Below are positions 1 through 8,461 of a DNA stretch of 64,000 nt, one piece after another (the first letter of the stretch is position 1; every line of letters begins with the position of its first letter). The notes beneath the pieces are model-generated. The model was not told where the DNA came from, did no database searches, and was given only the letters and a program-made list of their open reading frames with translations. Origin of the DNA: an uncultured Alphaproteobacteria bacterium (GTDB taxonomy: Bacteria; Pseudomonadota; Alphaproteobacteria; Rs-D84); NCBI GenBank assembly GCA_944389535.1, contig CALXMS010000004.1, positions 29,546-93,545 of the forward strand, written 5' to 3'. A program made the translations under genes and the position numbers.

Positions 1-807
1 GGAACAATACGTTCATCTGAATTAGCAAAAAATGAGATTATAAGCGCATGGAATCAAGTGGCACAAAAATTAATTGTTGATGCAATGGATAATACGGTTC
101 CTCCTTTCTCAATTGCAGCAGGAACACGTATAACAGTATATTCTCCGATGGATTTAGTAATAACTTGTGGTGAAGGTAACGGTAAAGAGTGTTCCGTAGA
201 AAACGTTAAATCTAAAAGCCAACTAAACACAGAAGAGGATAATAAACGTAACACACGAAGTGATGACTGGGTTAAAACTGTTCCAAAACCAGATCCAACC
301 GATCCCTCATGGGTTGGTCAGGTTCGATCATTTGATTTCGCGAACGAATTTTGTACAAATAAAACAGAAGACGGTTTATGGGATATAGATGAATCTAAAA
401 CCAGCGACATCGTAAACTCTGGTTATGATTACAGAACGGTACTTGCGTATTGTCAGTCATTAAATTACCAGGCAATTAATAATGCACGACAAGACGCATA
501 TTATCAAAACCAATCACAAACGTTCCAATCAAACTATGGCACAAGTTCAAACCAAACATCTGATCAGCTGCAATCTTATAACGAAGATATACTAGGGTTA
601 ACCTATGAAAACGGTGTCATACAAAATCCATTTGATAATATAACAACAGAAACAACAGAAACAGTAGAAAGTGTCATTACTTGCGATGGCGGTGCATTAC
701 CCGATGAATATGGATGCTGTCCGGGTGAAATATACACTGATATGGGAGAACAAGGTTTTAACTGTTGCCCAGAGACAGGTGGCGATTGCTTCCCGCCAAT
801 CCTATAA
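1..807 (+). CDS. virB10: VirB10/TrbI-like type IV secretion protein, C-terminal part (5' end outside window)
   Basis: The reading frame is open at base 1, so the gene starts upstream; the GTG at 58 is internal. Residues about 5-55 match the end of the VirB10/TrbI beta-barrel domain: an Ala/Asn-rich helix (SELAKNEII, NQVAQKLIVDAMDN), then a Pro-Pro, then the diagnostic strand PFSIAAGTRITV followed by DLVI. VirB10 spans inner and outer membranes and forms the outer-membrane core of type IV secretion systems. Unlike usual members, about 200 residues follow the barrel: a polar Asn/Gln/Ser-rich stretch and a final 45-residue segment with seven Cys, including GCCPGE, NCCPETGGD and CFPP. This tail is not part of the known fold. 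A strong terminator follows the stop codon, so this is the last gene of its transcript. It lies 42 kb from the VirB6-like genes, so the system is dispersed, as in Rickettsiales. Assignment of the barrel end is fairly sure; the tail's role is unknown. Confidence 0.75.
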   Translation, partial: GTIRSSELAKNEIISAWNQVAQKLIVDAMDNTVPPFSIAAGTRITVYSPMDLVITCGEGNGKECSVENVKSKSQLNTEEDNKRNTRSDDWVKTVPKPDPTDPSWVGQVRSFDFANEFCTNKTEDGLWDIDESKTSDIVNSGYDYRTVLAYCQSLNYQAINNARQDAYYQNQSQTFQSNYGTSSNQTSDQLQSYNEDILGLTYENGVIQNPFDNITTETTETVESVITCDGGALPDEYGCCPGEIYTDMGEQGFNCCPETGGDCFPPIL

Positions 808-811
808 AATT

Positions 812-837
812 CCCGCCAAAATGGCGGGTTCTTTTTT
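812..837 (+). terminator. Rho-independent terminator after virB10
   Basis: A 6-bp GC-only stem (CCCGCC at 812-817, GGCGGG at 823-828) with a 5-base loop is followed by TTCTTTTTT. It begins five bases after the stop codon. Confidence 0.9.
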
Positions 838-845
838 AACACTTA

Positions 846-874
846 TTGAAAAAGCATAGGAGAGTAACTATTTA
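846..874 (+). promoter_or_regulatory. Candidate promoter between two terminators
   Basis: TTGAAA (846-851), a 17-bp spacer and TATTTA (869-874). Transcription would start near 881 and meet the terminator at 909-930 about 50 bases later. It could drive a very short RNA or an attenuated leader for the gene at 1103. Moderate match only. Confidence 0.4.
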
Positions 875-906
875 ATACACAATAAAAGGTATAAAATTAA
901 TTTAAC

Positions 907-930
907 AAATGCGCCAGATGGCGCATTTTT
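907..930 (+). terminator. Rho-independent terminator or attenuator
   Basis: Stem ATGCGCC (909-915) / GGCGCAT (920-926), 4-base loop, then a T run. No coding region lies between this and the previous terminator, so it ends either a short RNA or acts as an attenuator upstream of the gene at 1103. Confidence 0.75.
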
Positions 931-994
931 ATTTGCGCAAATTGATGAAATAACTAGATTTTATCGATTCGTGCACAAAAGAAAAAATCCTAAA

Positions 995-1016
995 ACGAAT
1001 CACTTTTCTGATTCGT
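995..1016 (+). other. Inverted repeat in the leader of the gene at 1103
   Basis: Perfect 8-bp inverted repeat ACGAATCA (995-1002) / TGATTCGT (1009-1016) with a 6-base loop, followed closely by a second smaller repeat (CAACC / GGTTG near 1021-1034). There is no T run, so it is not a terminator. It may be an operator or an mRNA leader structure. The rest of the 808-1102 gap shows no coding potential. Confidence 0.45.
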
Positions 1017-1102
1017 CGTTCAACCAAAGGTTGTAACCTTTTACAGTTTACAATTATTTGGCTATATATCAATTCTATAAAACATACAAAGGAGTGGAGA
1101 AA

Positions 1103-1453
1103 ATGAAACCAGAAAACGCATTGAATACACAATATACCAATGAAAAGTTCCAGAACGCCGAACAATTATGGTTCTGGTTCTTATATTCTAAATCTATTCA
1201 AAATGGGTTTGCCCGTAATCGCGGTATATCTTCACGACGCGCATGTGAATTATTGGATGTAGAAACGTTAATTACAAAATTATACTTATCAGGTCAATTA
1301 ACCGAAGAACAATTATCTGTAATGAAAAAATTTGGAGATAAAAAACGCGCACCTCATCAATATGTATGGGCCGAAAACAGAGCAGCAGATCTTTGGCGTC
1401 GTGCAATGAATACGCTTGAAGCCGCAGCTTATCAGCGTGGCTGGATAGAATAA
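1103..1453 (+). CDS. Conserved-looking hypothetical protein, 116 aa
   Basis: The ATG at 1103 is chosen because GGAGTGGAG lies seven bases upstream; an in-frame upstream start (1058) has no ribosome binding site. The protein is soluble and basic, with no signal peptide or membrane segment. It contains an aromatic run (EQLWFWFLYS, residues about 20-29), an Arg-rich turn with a Cys (RRACELLDVE), a helix LSGQLTEEQLSVMKKFG and a C-terminal helix rich in Ala and Trp (AADLWRRAMNTLE). The middle could be a helical DNA- or protein-binding fold, but I do not recognise a family. The gene at 1476 follows 22 bases later and is probably co-transcribed. Coding is supported by the ribosome binding site, length and protein-like composition. 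Confidence 0.75.
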   Translation: MKPENALNTQYTNEKFQNAEQLWFWFLYSKSIQNGFARNRGISSRRACELLDVETLITKLYLSGQLTEEQLSVMKKFGDKKRAPHQYVWAENRAADLWRRAMNTLEAAAYQRGWIE

Positions 1454-1475
1454 AACAAATATACAGGAGAAAAAC

Positions 1476-1823
1476 ATGTTAATCATTTTTTCAGACCATA
1501 CATCAAAGATTTTACCCCGCATATTATGTATTCCACCAAAGCATTGTGCCCCCATAATACGTATCGGAAATGAAAAATACATAATGTTTCAATTTGTGCG
1601 ACGACATCAGGTCGCACAAATATACCTGACCGAACACGCGATAAAATTATTACAATCAAAAGGATGGCGGGTTATAAAGACAAACAAAAAAATATCAAAC
1701 GATTTTATGATAAAGCTTCGAACTGCATATTCTTGCGTCGATTTATGTAAAAAAGCATTAAATATTCATAATCCTTTTATACAAACGCCACGAGAATTAT
1801 ATAAAAAATTAAAGCGCCATTAG
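1476..1823 (+). CDS. Hypothetical basic protein, 115 aa
   Basis: Preceded by CAGGAG six bases before the ATG, and 22 bases after the gene at 1103, so the two likely form an operon. The product is strongly basic (many Lys/Arg), with no signal peptide or clear membrane span. It has scattered Cys (residues about 18, 24, 86 and 90) and a Lys-rich C-terminus. The pattern of short beta-strand-like segments followed by helices would suit a small nucleic-acid-associated protein, but that is only inference. The stop codon lies in the loop of the following bidirectional terminator. Family not recognised. Confidence 0.65.
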   Translation: MLIIFSDHTSKILPRILCIPPKHCAPIIRIGNEKYIMFQFVRRHQVAQIYLTEHAIKLLQSKGWRVIKTNKKISNDFMIKLRTAYSCVDLCKKALNIHNPFIQTPRELYKKLKRH

Positions 1824-1838
1824 GCGCTTTAATTATTT
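1811..1838. terminator. Bidirectional terminator between the 1476 gene and yidC
   Basis: Perfect 8-bp stem AAAGCGCC (1811-1818) / GGCGCTTT (1823-1830), 4-base loop, T-rich on both sides. It serves the plus-strand gene ending at 1823 and yidC on the minus strand. Confidence 0.85.
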
Positions 1839-3401
1839 ATTAAGACGTTTTATATAGTACATCTGCCCTATGCCAAATATATTAGATACTGTCCAATATA
1901 AAACCAACCCGGCTGGCATCCACGCAAATAATACCGTAAATAACAACGGCATCCATTTCATAACCTTCTGCGTTTGCGCAACTGCATCATTCTGTTGATT
2001 AGAATTTGATACTGTCTGCAAACGTTGTTGGAACCACATGGTAAGCCCCATTAATATCGGCAATATGAAATAAGGATCCATAGCCGCCAAATCAGATATC
2101 CACAAAAAGTGAGCACTGCGCATCTGAACAGATATCAACAATGCTTTATAAAGCGCAAAAAATATAGGTATTTGAATTAACATTGGCAGACACCCAGACA
2201 TTGGTGACGTCTTATGCGTCTGATACAGACGCATCATTTCCATCTGCATACGAGCTTTATCATTAGCATATAACTTCTGAATACGAACCATTTCTGGCTG
2301 CATTTTTTGCATTGCCATCATTGATACATATGATTTACGCGTCAAAGGCCACATGGCTAATCTTAACAGCAAAGTCATTACGATTATCGCAACACCATAA
2401 TTCATAACGAACGAATTTAAAACGTTTAACAACCATAATATTGGACGAACGAAAAACCAGAACCAACCGTAATCAACGGTCTGATCTATACCAGCAATCA
2501 TACTATCAGCGTTCATCAACGTTTTTCTGTCACGCGGTCCCATATATAAATTAGTTGTTATCGTCTTTTCTGATCCTGAAGATACTGTAACGACATTAGC
2601 CGCTGCATCAGCCTGATACATATTTCCAAGCGCCTTTACTCGCATAGTCTGATCAGGACTATTAATAGACAATATTGTTTCCCAATACTGGTCTACGAAA
2701 CCGATAAAACCGTTTGTCGTAGAATATGCAAATGATTTATCCGTAATACGTCGCCAATCTTCATGTTCAATGTCAGCGTTTACGAAAGCAACAGAACCAG
2801 TATAAACGCCAGCAGAAGATTTCATATCATTTGCTCTAACTATTCTGGCATAAGGTGCAACTGAAATATCTTTACCAGACGCATTGTTTACCGTATCAGC
2901 GATAGATATTACATAGCCATCCACATTAATAGTTCTTGTAAAACGAACACCTTCAGAATTTTTCCATGAAATCACCCCGTCTTTATCCGACCATACAGTA
3001 GCCGCGGTTGGTGCCGTCGTTCCAGTTGCTAACAACCCAACTTCTGCGAATGCGCCGTCTGTTCCTAGTAAAGTTACTGGCGCACTTTCATCATTTGATG
3101 CATCTGATGCATATTTTAATAATTCAACATTTGAAATACGAAGTCCTTGCACATCAGCAGTTATGTAATCAGAAGAAATTTTAGTTACCGGTACGTCAGA
3201 TACATCTATTGTTTCCACAGTAACTTCTTCTGGTGCAACGTTCTGGGATTTGGGTCCCATAAACCAAGACATTACCCACCAAGCAGCAAGAAACAATATA
3301 AACCACCACAGTAATCCTGCCCAACGAGAATTTTTCTTAGCCGCGTCTCTTGCAGCATTCCACTGCTGAAAACCAGAATTATTATCAATATATTTTACCA
3401 T
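1833..3401 (-). CDS. yidC: Membrane protein insertase YidC (Oxa1 family)
   Basis: YidC inserts and folds inner-membrane proteins, alone or with SecYEG. The 522-aa product has an N-terminal membrane segment (WAGLLWWFILFLAAWWV), a periplasmic domain (about 60-310) and the conserved C-terminal five-helix Oxa1 core (about 320-520). The core contains the cytoplasmic coiled region rich in Met and charged residues (MQKMQPEMVRIQKLYANDK), the motif MSGCLPMLIQIPIFFALY and a final VLYWTVSNIFG. The length is slightly below most alphaproteobacterial YidC proteins because the periplasmic domain is compact. lspA ends two bases upstream, so the two are co-transcribed. In most bacteria yidC follows rpmH-rnpA; here rpmH is 27 kb away. 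Confidence 0.97.
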   Translation of the reverse strand: MVKYIDNNSGFQQWNAARDAAKKNSRWAGLLWWFILFLAAWWVMSWFMGPKSQNVAPEEVTVETIDVSDVPVTKISSDYITADVQGLRISNVELLKYASDASNDESAPVTLLGTDGAFAEVGLLATGTTAPTAATVWSDKDGVISWKNSEGVRFTRTINVDGYVISIADTVNNASGKDISVAPYARIVRANDMKSSAGVYTGSVAFVNADIEHEDWRRITDKSFAYSTTNGFIGFVDQYWETILSINSPDQTMRVKALGNMYQADAAANVVTVSSGSEKTITTNLYMGPRDRKTLMNADSMIAGIDQTVDYGWFWFFVRPILWLLNVLNSFVMNYGVAIIVMTLLLRLAMWPLTRKSYVSMMAMQKMQPEMVRIQKLYANDKARMQMEMMRLYQTHKTSPMSGCLPMLIQIPIFFALYKALLISVQMRSAHFLWISDLAAMDPYFILPILMGLTMWFQQRLQTVSNSNQQNDAVAQTQKVMKWMPLLFTVLFAWMPAGLVLYWTVSNIFGIGQMYYIKRLNK

Positions 3402-3403
3402 AA

Positions 3404-3952
3404 TTATTTTTCACCCTTATTTGATTTTACCGACCGTACGCAACGCCGACGCGCCAACACGAAATTAATTATTAACCACGCCACACCTATAACTATGCAC
3501 ATATCCGCAACATTAAAAGCGGGATAATGCCATCCACCAATATGAAAATCTAAAAAGTCAATCACAGCACCAAACCTGACGCGATCGATTAAATTTCCAA
3601 CTGCACCACCGACTATTAATGCTAACGGAGCCCGTTCATATTGTGGTGCCCTGGTAAATAAATAATGTCCTATGAATCCTATTATGAAACCTGTTCCTAT
3701 TATTATTATGATCGGTGCGGCTTCACCGATTGCACGCAACATAGAAAATGAAGCGCCAGGATTCCAAGTAAACACAATGTTAAAGAAATTGCAAACCTGA
3801 GTCATTAAATATGGTACCCCTACCACATCCCAGGCTGCACCATATAAAGGAACAGTGCCGGTTATTAGATACAGCAAAAAGCCCTTTGTTAGCTGATCAG
3901 CAATAATAACCGATAAAATTATTGCGATATATTTCCATATTTTATTTTTCAT
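3404..3952 (-). CDS. lspA: Lipoprotein signal peptidase (signal peptidase II)
   Basis: LspA cleaves the signal peptide from diacylglyceryl-modified prolipoproteins in the inner membrane. The 182-aa protein has four hydrophobic segments and both aspartyl-protease motifs: GGAVGNLIDRV (about 116-126, catalytic Asp) and FNVADMCIVIG (about 146-156, second Asp), as well as the N-terminal IADQLTKG. A basic C-terminal tail (RRRCVRSVKSNKGEK) makes it somewhat longer than average. Start chosen from TAAGGAA upstream of the ATG. It directly precedes yidC. At least one substrate is encoded in this window, the lipoprotein at 38979. Confidence 0.97.
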   Translation of the reverse strand: MKNKIWKYIAIILSVIIADQLTKGFLLYLITGTVPLYGAAWDVVGVPYLMTQVCNFFNIVFTWNPGASFSMLRAIGEAAPIIIIIGTGFIIGFIGHYLFTRAPQYERAPLALIVGGAVGNLIDRVRFGAVIDFLDFHIGGWHYPAFNVADMCIVIGVAWLIINFVLARRRCVRSVKSNKGEK

Positions 3953-4002
3953 AGCATTTCCTTACTGTACGAAATATAACAATACTGATATATAAAATCA
4001 AA

Positions 4003-4030
4003 TATAAAAGTCCCGTTAAGGGGACTTTTA
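4003..4030 (-). terminator. Terminator of the antiporter operon
   Basis: 9-bp stem (AAAAGTCCC 4006-4014 / GGGACTTTT 4021-4029) with a T-rich tail on the minus strand. It separates the rsmA-antiporter transcript from lspA-yidC. Confidence 0.85.
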
Positions 4031-4052
4031 GACTTAACGGTAAAGCATATAT

Positions 4053-5759
4053 CTACGCATTATCAGCAATTGTCTTGCCGATACCAGCATAGTTATCAGC
4101 GCGAAAATCGTTTAATAAATTATTTATATCCTTTTCTGATATACCAAGATGAGTTAATAAACCTGCCCCAATCATAAAAGAAGATTCTATAGTTTCTGGC
4201 AACACTTCTGTTACCCCTTCTTTTAGTAATTCTTTCATATCCGCTAAATTGCGTGCTCTTGCAAAGATTTTTACTTTTGGTGCAATGTTTCGCACAGTTA
4301 ATATCGTATCCCGCGCAGTCGTAACGTTATCCAGCGCAACAACCACTGCCTTTGTACGACGTGGCATTAGACCAAAATCTCGTAATACTGCATCGCTGCT
4401 AGTATTTCCATACACAACGTTGAATCCACGTTCACGTCCTAACATAACAGCATTTACATCTAAATCTATTGCTACATAAGGGATTTTTTCTGCGGTTAAC
4501 ATTTCCGCAATTATTTGTCCGACGCGTCCGAAACCGCATATAACAACAACAGGTTTAACGTTTTGTTCTTTATCCTCTATTGAATTCAATGGATAATGAG
4601 ATAAAATCCATCCACGTTTTCGCATAATATCAAACAAAGCCATTAATATCGGTGTTAACATTATTGATACAATTATTATCGCGGTCAAAATTTCTTGATG
4701 CGCCTGTGGCAACGCATCGATACCTGCGACCTTCATAGTTTGTAACATCAGCAAACCAAACTCACCACCTTGTGCTAAAATTAAAGCAATCATTGCAGCG
4801 TCCGGCACAGATACATTACGTACGCGAGCAACAATGAAAATTGCACTAAATTTAATAAATATTAAACCTATTACACCCGCTAAAATTATATACCAATATT
4901 GCCCCAGCAAAGACAAATTTAATCCCATACCCAAAGCCACGAAAAAGAACGCCAAGAACAGCATTGAATACGGAGATATTTCTGCGCTAACTTGATGCCT
5001 ATATATAGTCTCAGACAATAACATACCCGCTAAAAACGCCCCTAAACCGCTTGGCAACCCCATCAAATCCATTACAACCGCCCCGATAATTATCATTATC
5101 ATTATCGCCAATAAAAAAGCTTCTCTGGATTTTAATTTTGCAACAAGTTTCATTACCGGATTAAGAATGAATCTACCTACAATAACAACGCCTATAATCA
5201 ACGCTACAGACAGAACGAATATATCTATGGCGGAAGCACCTAAATTAAAAGTCTTCCCGGCAAAGACGGGTAACATAGCCAATAACGGTATTGACAATAA
5301 ATCTTGAAATAATAATATTGAAAACGTCTGCCGCCCCATATTTGTATTTAATTTGTTGCTATCTGTTAATAACTGTATGTCCGCGGACGTACTGGACATG
5401 GCCAATAATAAGGCAACCATTATACAACCTAAAATGGACCAAGACGTTAGACCTGTTAATATAGGAAATAACATAACTGCTACCATCAATACTTGGGCGG
5501 CTCCGAAACCGAAAATGGTATGTCTCATTTCCCAAAGGCGATGCATGTTTATACCCAAGCCCAAATTAAACCATAAAAATAATATACCTAAATCCCCAAG
5601 AAACGTCCAAGTCTCCGACAATTGAAACAAATTTAAAACGAACGGCCCCGAAATAATGCCGGCAAACAAAAACGCAACCAATGCACCTATACGAGCCACG
5701 CGTAATATACATACCAATAAAAATAATATCCCAAAAAATATTAAAATAGGTAATGTCAT
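4053..5759 (-). CDS. Kef-type cation:proton antiporter with TrkA-N (RCK) domain
   Basis: A CPA2-family monovalent cation:proton antiporter, likely K+ efflux or Na+/H+ exchange at the inner membrane. Residues about 1-375 are almost entirely hydrophobic (roughly twelve spans), including the glycine-rich SGLGAFLAGMLLSET and QGGEFGLLML motifs typical of KefB/KefC. Residues about 405-525 form a TrkA-N nucleotide-binding domain with the Rossmann signature VICGFGRVGQ. The 568-aa length is a little below E. coli KefC (620), the loss being at the C-terminus. GGGAGAGGG lies upstream of the start codon. It is the last gene of the minus-strand group carboxypeptidase-recR-rsmA-antiporter (24 bases after rsmA) and is followed by a terminator. 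Whether it is glutathione-gated cannot be read from sequence. Confidence 0.93.
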   Translation of the reverse strand: MTLPILIFFGILFLLVCILRVARIGALVAFLFAGIISGPFVLNLFQLSETWTFLGDLGILFLWFNLGLGINMHRLWEMRHTIFGFGAAQVLMVAVMLFPILTGLTSWSILGCIMVALLLAMSSTSADIQLLTDSNKLNTNMGRQTFSILLFQDLLSIPLLAMLPVFAGKTFNLGASAIDIFVLSVALIIGVVIVGRFILNPVMKLVAKLKSREAFLLAIMIMIIIGAVVMDLMGLPSGLGAFLAGMLLSETIYRHQVSAEISPYSMLFLAFFFVALGMGLNLSLLGQYWYIILAGVIGLIFIKFSAIFIVARVRNVSVPDAAMIALILAQGGEFGLLMLQTMKVAGIDALPQAHQEILTAIIIVSIMLTPILMALFDIMRKRGWILSHYPLNSIEDKEQNVKPVVVICGFGRVGQIIAEMLTAEKIPYVAIDLDVNAVMLGRERGFNVVYGNTSSDAVLRDFGLMPRRTKAVVVALDNVTTARDTILTVRNIAPKVKIFARARNLADMKELLKEGVTEVLPETIESSFMIGAGLLTHLGISEKDINNLLNDFRADNYAGIGKTIADNA

Positions 5760-5783
5760 AATTCCCTCTCCCGTATAAAAATA

Positions 5784-6611
5784 TTATAACAAATTTCGCG
5801 CCAATTGCGCAAACGTTTCCGGAGATATTTGTTCTGCACGTTCTGTCCCAGTCAATCCGTATTTTTCCCAATCCACGTTTGGTATAATTCCGCGTACCAT
5901 CTTACGTCTTTGGCCAAAAAGTTTAGCCGTAATTATTTCTATTTTATCTATATTTTCTATACACTTTATTTTATCTGCGTTCGGTATAATAGACACAACT
6001 GCACTTTGTACTTTCGGGCGCGGAACGAAGGCTGTATTTGAAACATCAAATAAAATTTTAGCATCGGCTATCAACGATACTAATACAGATAAACGACCAT
6101 ATTGCTCGTTACCGCGCTTTGCAACGATACGTTGTGCAACTTCTCGCTGAAACATCAATGTCATTGACTTTATCTGTTCACCTTTTGCTATGCGCGTCAA
6201 CCAACTAGTTAATAATTCCGTTCCAACGTTATACGGTAAATTAGAACATATAGCATATTCTTTTATACCCAAAGCCGCAAAATCTACCTTTAACGCATCA
6301 TCATAAATAACGGTTAAACGTCCATCAGAAACATCAGCAATTTTATCGAGAATAGGTTTAGTCGTCTTATCCTTTTCTATGGCAATTAAACGTTTTGCAC
6401 CGGCAGTTAAAAGAGAACGTGTTAATCCGCCAGGCCCCGGCCCTACTTCTATAACAGCGATTTTTTGAATATCAGGAACGCTGCGTGCAATACGCCCAGT
6501 CAAATTTAAATCAAATAGAAAATTCTGACCGAAGGATTTCTTAGGTTCCAGACCGGCATCTCTCATCATATCAGACACAGGTGGTAAAGAATTTAATGCG
6601 TCTAAATTCAT
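5784..6611 (-). CDS. rsmA: 16S rRNA dimethyladenosine transferase RsmA (KsgA)
   Basis: Dimethylates two adjacent adenines near the 3' end of 16S rRNA (A1518 and A1519 in E. coli numbering) using S-adenosylmethionine, a late ribosome-assembly step. The 275-aa protein has the family N-terminus KKSFGQNFLFD, the SAM-binding loop IEVGPGPGGLTR, the acidic residue ending the next strand (LIAIEKDK) and the catalytic motif ICSNLPYNVG. The C-terminal helical domain has FVPRPKVQSAV. Its ATG overlaps the recR stop codon (ATGA), showing translational coupling. Confidence 0.98.
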   Translation of the reverse strand: MNLDALNSLPPVSDMMRDAGLEPKKSFGQNFLFDLNLTGRIARSVPDIQKIAVIEVGPGPGGLTRSLLTAGAKRLIAIEKDKTTKPILDKIADVSDGRLTVIYDDALKVDFAALGIKEYAICSNLPYNVGTELLTSWLTRIAKGEQIKSMTLMFQREVAQRIVAKRGNEQYGRLSVLVSLIADAKILFDVSNTAFVPRPKVQSAVVSIIPNADKIKCIENIDKIEIITAKLFGQRRKMVRGIIPNVDWEKYGLTGTERAEQISPETFAQLARNLL

Positions 6612-7207
6612 AATTCTTTTCGTCCCCCAAACGCAAGAGACAAAGTACCGTCGTCCAGATAATCTAAGTCTCCTCCTAGTGGTACCCCCGAAGCCAATTC
6701 AGAAAACCTAACGCCTGTTTCATCACCTATAACAGACATAACATAATGCTGGGTTGTTTTTCCCTCAACCGTATTAGGTAAAGCAAAAATAATTTCTGTT
6801 ATGCCTTCGTTATTAATACGTTCAGATAAATTTTTAATATTCAAATCATCAGGGGTTGTCCCCGAAACACCAGACAATAAACCGCCTAATATATGATATC
6901 GCCCCAAAAACACAGCGGATTTTTCTAAGGTCCACACGTCTGATAAGTCCCTTACTATGCACAACTGACCATTTGCACGAGATGCATCCCTACAAAATTC
7001 GCACGCAGTTGCATCAGAATCTGTCAATACGCCACAGATGGCACATGGTTTGATTGAAGAAGCTACATCCAGCAAAGCATTTGCTAATTTTTCTGCTCGT
7101 CCGGTTTTATCTTGTAATAACGCAAGCACTATACGTTGCGCGGCCCTTGACCCTAGACGCGGTAATTTTGCAAATTGCTTTATCAATTTTTCTATTTTTG
7201 AATTCAT
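6608..7207 (-). CDS. recR: Recombination protein RecR
   Basis: RecR works with RecO and RecF to load RecA at gapped DNA. The 199-aa product has the N-terminal helix-hairpin-helix (LPRLGSRAAQRIVLALL), a four-Cys zinc finger (CAIC near 60 and CEFC near 74) and a Toprim domain with the YHILGGLLSG segment. I place the start at the ATG at 7207 (MNSKIEKL), which matches the family N-terminus; the longer version from 7237 adds ten atypical residues and would overlap the upstream gene. No obvious Shine-Dalgarno sequence precedes it, but the upstream stop codon is only 11 bases away. The usual dnaX-ybaB partners are absent here. Confidence 0.96.
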   Translation of the reverse strand: MNSKIEKLIKQFAKLPRLGSRAAQRIVLALLQDKTGRAEKLANALLDVASSIKPCAICGVLTDSDATACEFCRDASRANGQLCIVRDLSDVWTLEKSAVFLGRYHILGGLLSGVSGTTPDDLNIKNLSERINNEGITEIIFALPNTVEGKTTQHYVMSVIGDETGVRFSELASGVPLGGDLDYLDDGTLSLAFGGRKEL

Positions 7208-7218
7208 ATTCGTCAGTC

Positions 7219-8385
7219 TTAATGAAATATATAACAATCTATACCATTATTTTGCGCACGGTTACGAATATCCTGCGCAGCAGATTCTGATAAATTATTG
7301 GCGCGTACACGAAACATACCGTTTGGAGCGGTCTCAACAACTGCTGATACCCCCAATGTATTTTGTACGTTGTTTACCTGTGCTTGTGCGGATGAACGTG
7401 ATGAAAACGCCCCGAATTGAACGCCGGCATTTCCACCCTTATTTCCGGAATAACTTCCGGCTGGTGCACTTTGGTATGTCGCAGCATTATACGCCTCTTT
7501 AAAAGTAGACACAGACGATACATTCTGTGAACCAGAACCGCTGTAAGTAACGGGTGCAGAATAACTTTGAACTGTCATGGTCGGCGCCCCAGTACCAACA
7601 GCTTCAAACCCACGATTTAACATATCCGTTGCGACGTTTGCACGAACGTCTTTATTTTCTGCCCCCAATACCACCGCTATTAAATGATGATTATTGCGAT
7701 TTGCCGTCGCCACTAAAGAATAACGAGACTTATTTGTATAACCCGTTTTCATACCATCACAACCCGGATATGTTCCAAGTAATCTGTTTCCATTGGTATA
7801 AGTCTTACCGTTATACGTCCAAGTTTTAATTGAAAAGTATTTCCAATACTGTGGAAAATGCTTATACACCGCCATTGAAAGTAACGCAATGTCACGTGCG
7901 GTTGACAACTGATCATCATCCGGCAAACCAGAAGAATTCTCAAAGTTAGTTCCTGACAAACCTATCTCACTGGCAACGCGAGTCATTAATCCTGCAAAAT
8001 TACCTTCCATACCACCTTTTAGATTTTCCGCCAAAACGCGCGCTACATCATTAGCACTTAATACAGTAAGCGCCTTAATAGCATCTTCTACCTTTATTTT
8101 ACTGCCAGCTTTTAACCCTAATTTTACAGGAGACGCAGATGCGGCAGACTGGGATACAATTAAATAATCGTCCAAATGTAACCGTCCATGCTCCAGCGCA
8201 TCAAAAGTTAAATATAACGTCATTATTTTAGTCAAACTTGCTGGGTAATTTCGCGCTGTTGCATTTTCTTGGTATAAAACCTTTCCGCTGTCCATATCCG
8301 CAACAAGCGCCGCCTTGTATTGTGCCCCATAAGAAGGTTCCAGCAACATGACCAGCGCAAAAAAAGCTAAAACAAATCTTTTCAT
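7219..8385 (-). CDS. D-alanyl-D-alanine carboxypeptidase (PBP5/6-type) with SPOR domain
   Basis: A low-molecular-weight penicillin-binding protein that trims the terminal D-Ala of peptidoglycan stem peptides. The 388-aa precursor has a signal peptide (MKRFVLAFFALVMLLEPSYGA) and all three active-site motifs: SLTK (about 50-53), SAN (about 113-115) and KTG (about 217-219). After a Ser-rich linker, residues about 315-388 form a SPOR domain (VQFGAFSSRSSAQAQ), which binds denuded glycan at division sites. That targets this enzyme to the septum. It heads a four-gene operon with recR, rsmA and the Kef antiporter. No Shine-Dalgarno is visible. A TTGACC (8420-8425), which lies inside the pyk terminator, with TAAAAT (8396-8401) would start transcription about four bases before the ATG. 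Confidence 0.95.
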   Translation of the reverse strand: MKRFVLAFFALVMLLEPSYGAQYKAALVADMDSGKVLYQENATARNYPASLTKIMTLYLTFDALEHGRLHLDDYLIVSQSAASASPVKLGLKAGSKIKVEDAIKALTVLSANDVARVLAENLKGGMEGNFAGLMTRVASEIGLSGTNFENSSGLPDDDQLSTARDIALLSMAVYKHFPQYWKYFSIKTWTYNGKTYTNGNRLLGTYPGCDGMKTGYTNKSRYSLVATANRNNHHLIAVVLGAENKDVRANVATDMLNRGFEAVGTGAPTMTVQSYSAPVTYSGSGSQNVSSVSTFKEAYNAATYQSAPAGSYSGNKGGNAGVQFGAFSSRSSAQAQVNNVQNTLGVSAVVETAPNGMFRVRANNLSESAAQDIRNRAQNNGIDCYIFH

Positions 8386-8403
8386 ATCAATTTTAATTTT
8401 AAT

Positions 8404-8443
8404 AAAAAAAAGAGATGGCGGTCAACACAAAATCCCGCCATCT
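8404..8443 (-). terminator. Terminator of pyk
   Basis: 9-bp stem (AGATGGCGG 8413-8421 / CCGCCATCT 8435-8443) with a 13-base loop and an uninterrupted T run on the minus strand. Confidence 0.88.
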
Positions 8444-8461
8444 TCATCTTTACTTATTACT

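Noticed and set aside
7054..7290. Plus-strand frames over the recR/carboxypeptidase junction
   Set aside because: They overlap two well-supported minus-strand genes and have no ribosome binding site.
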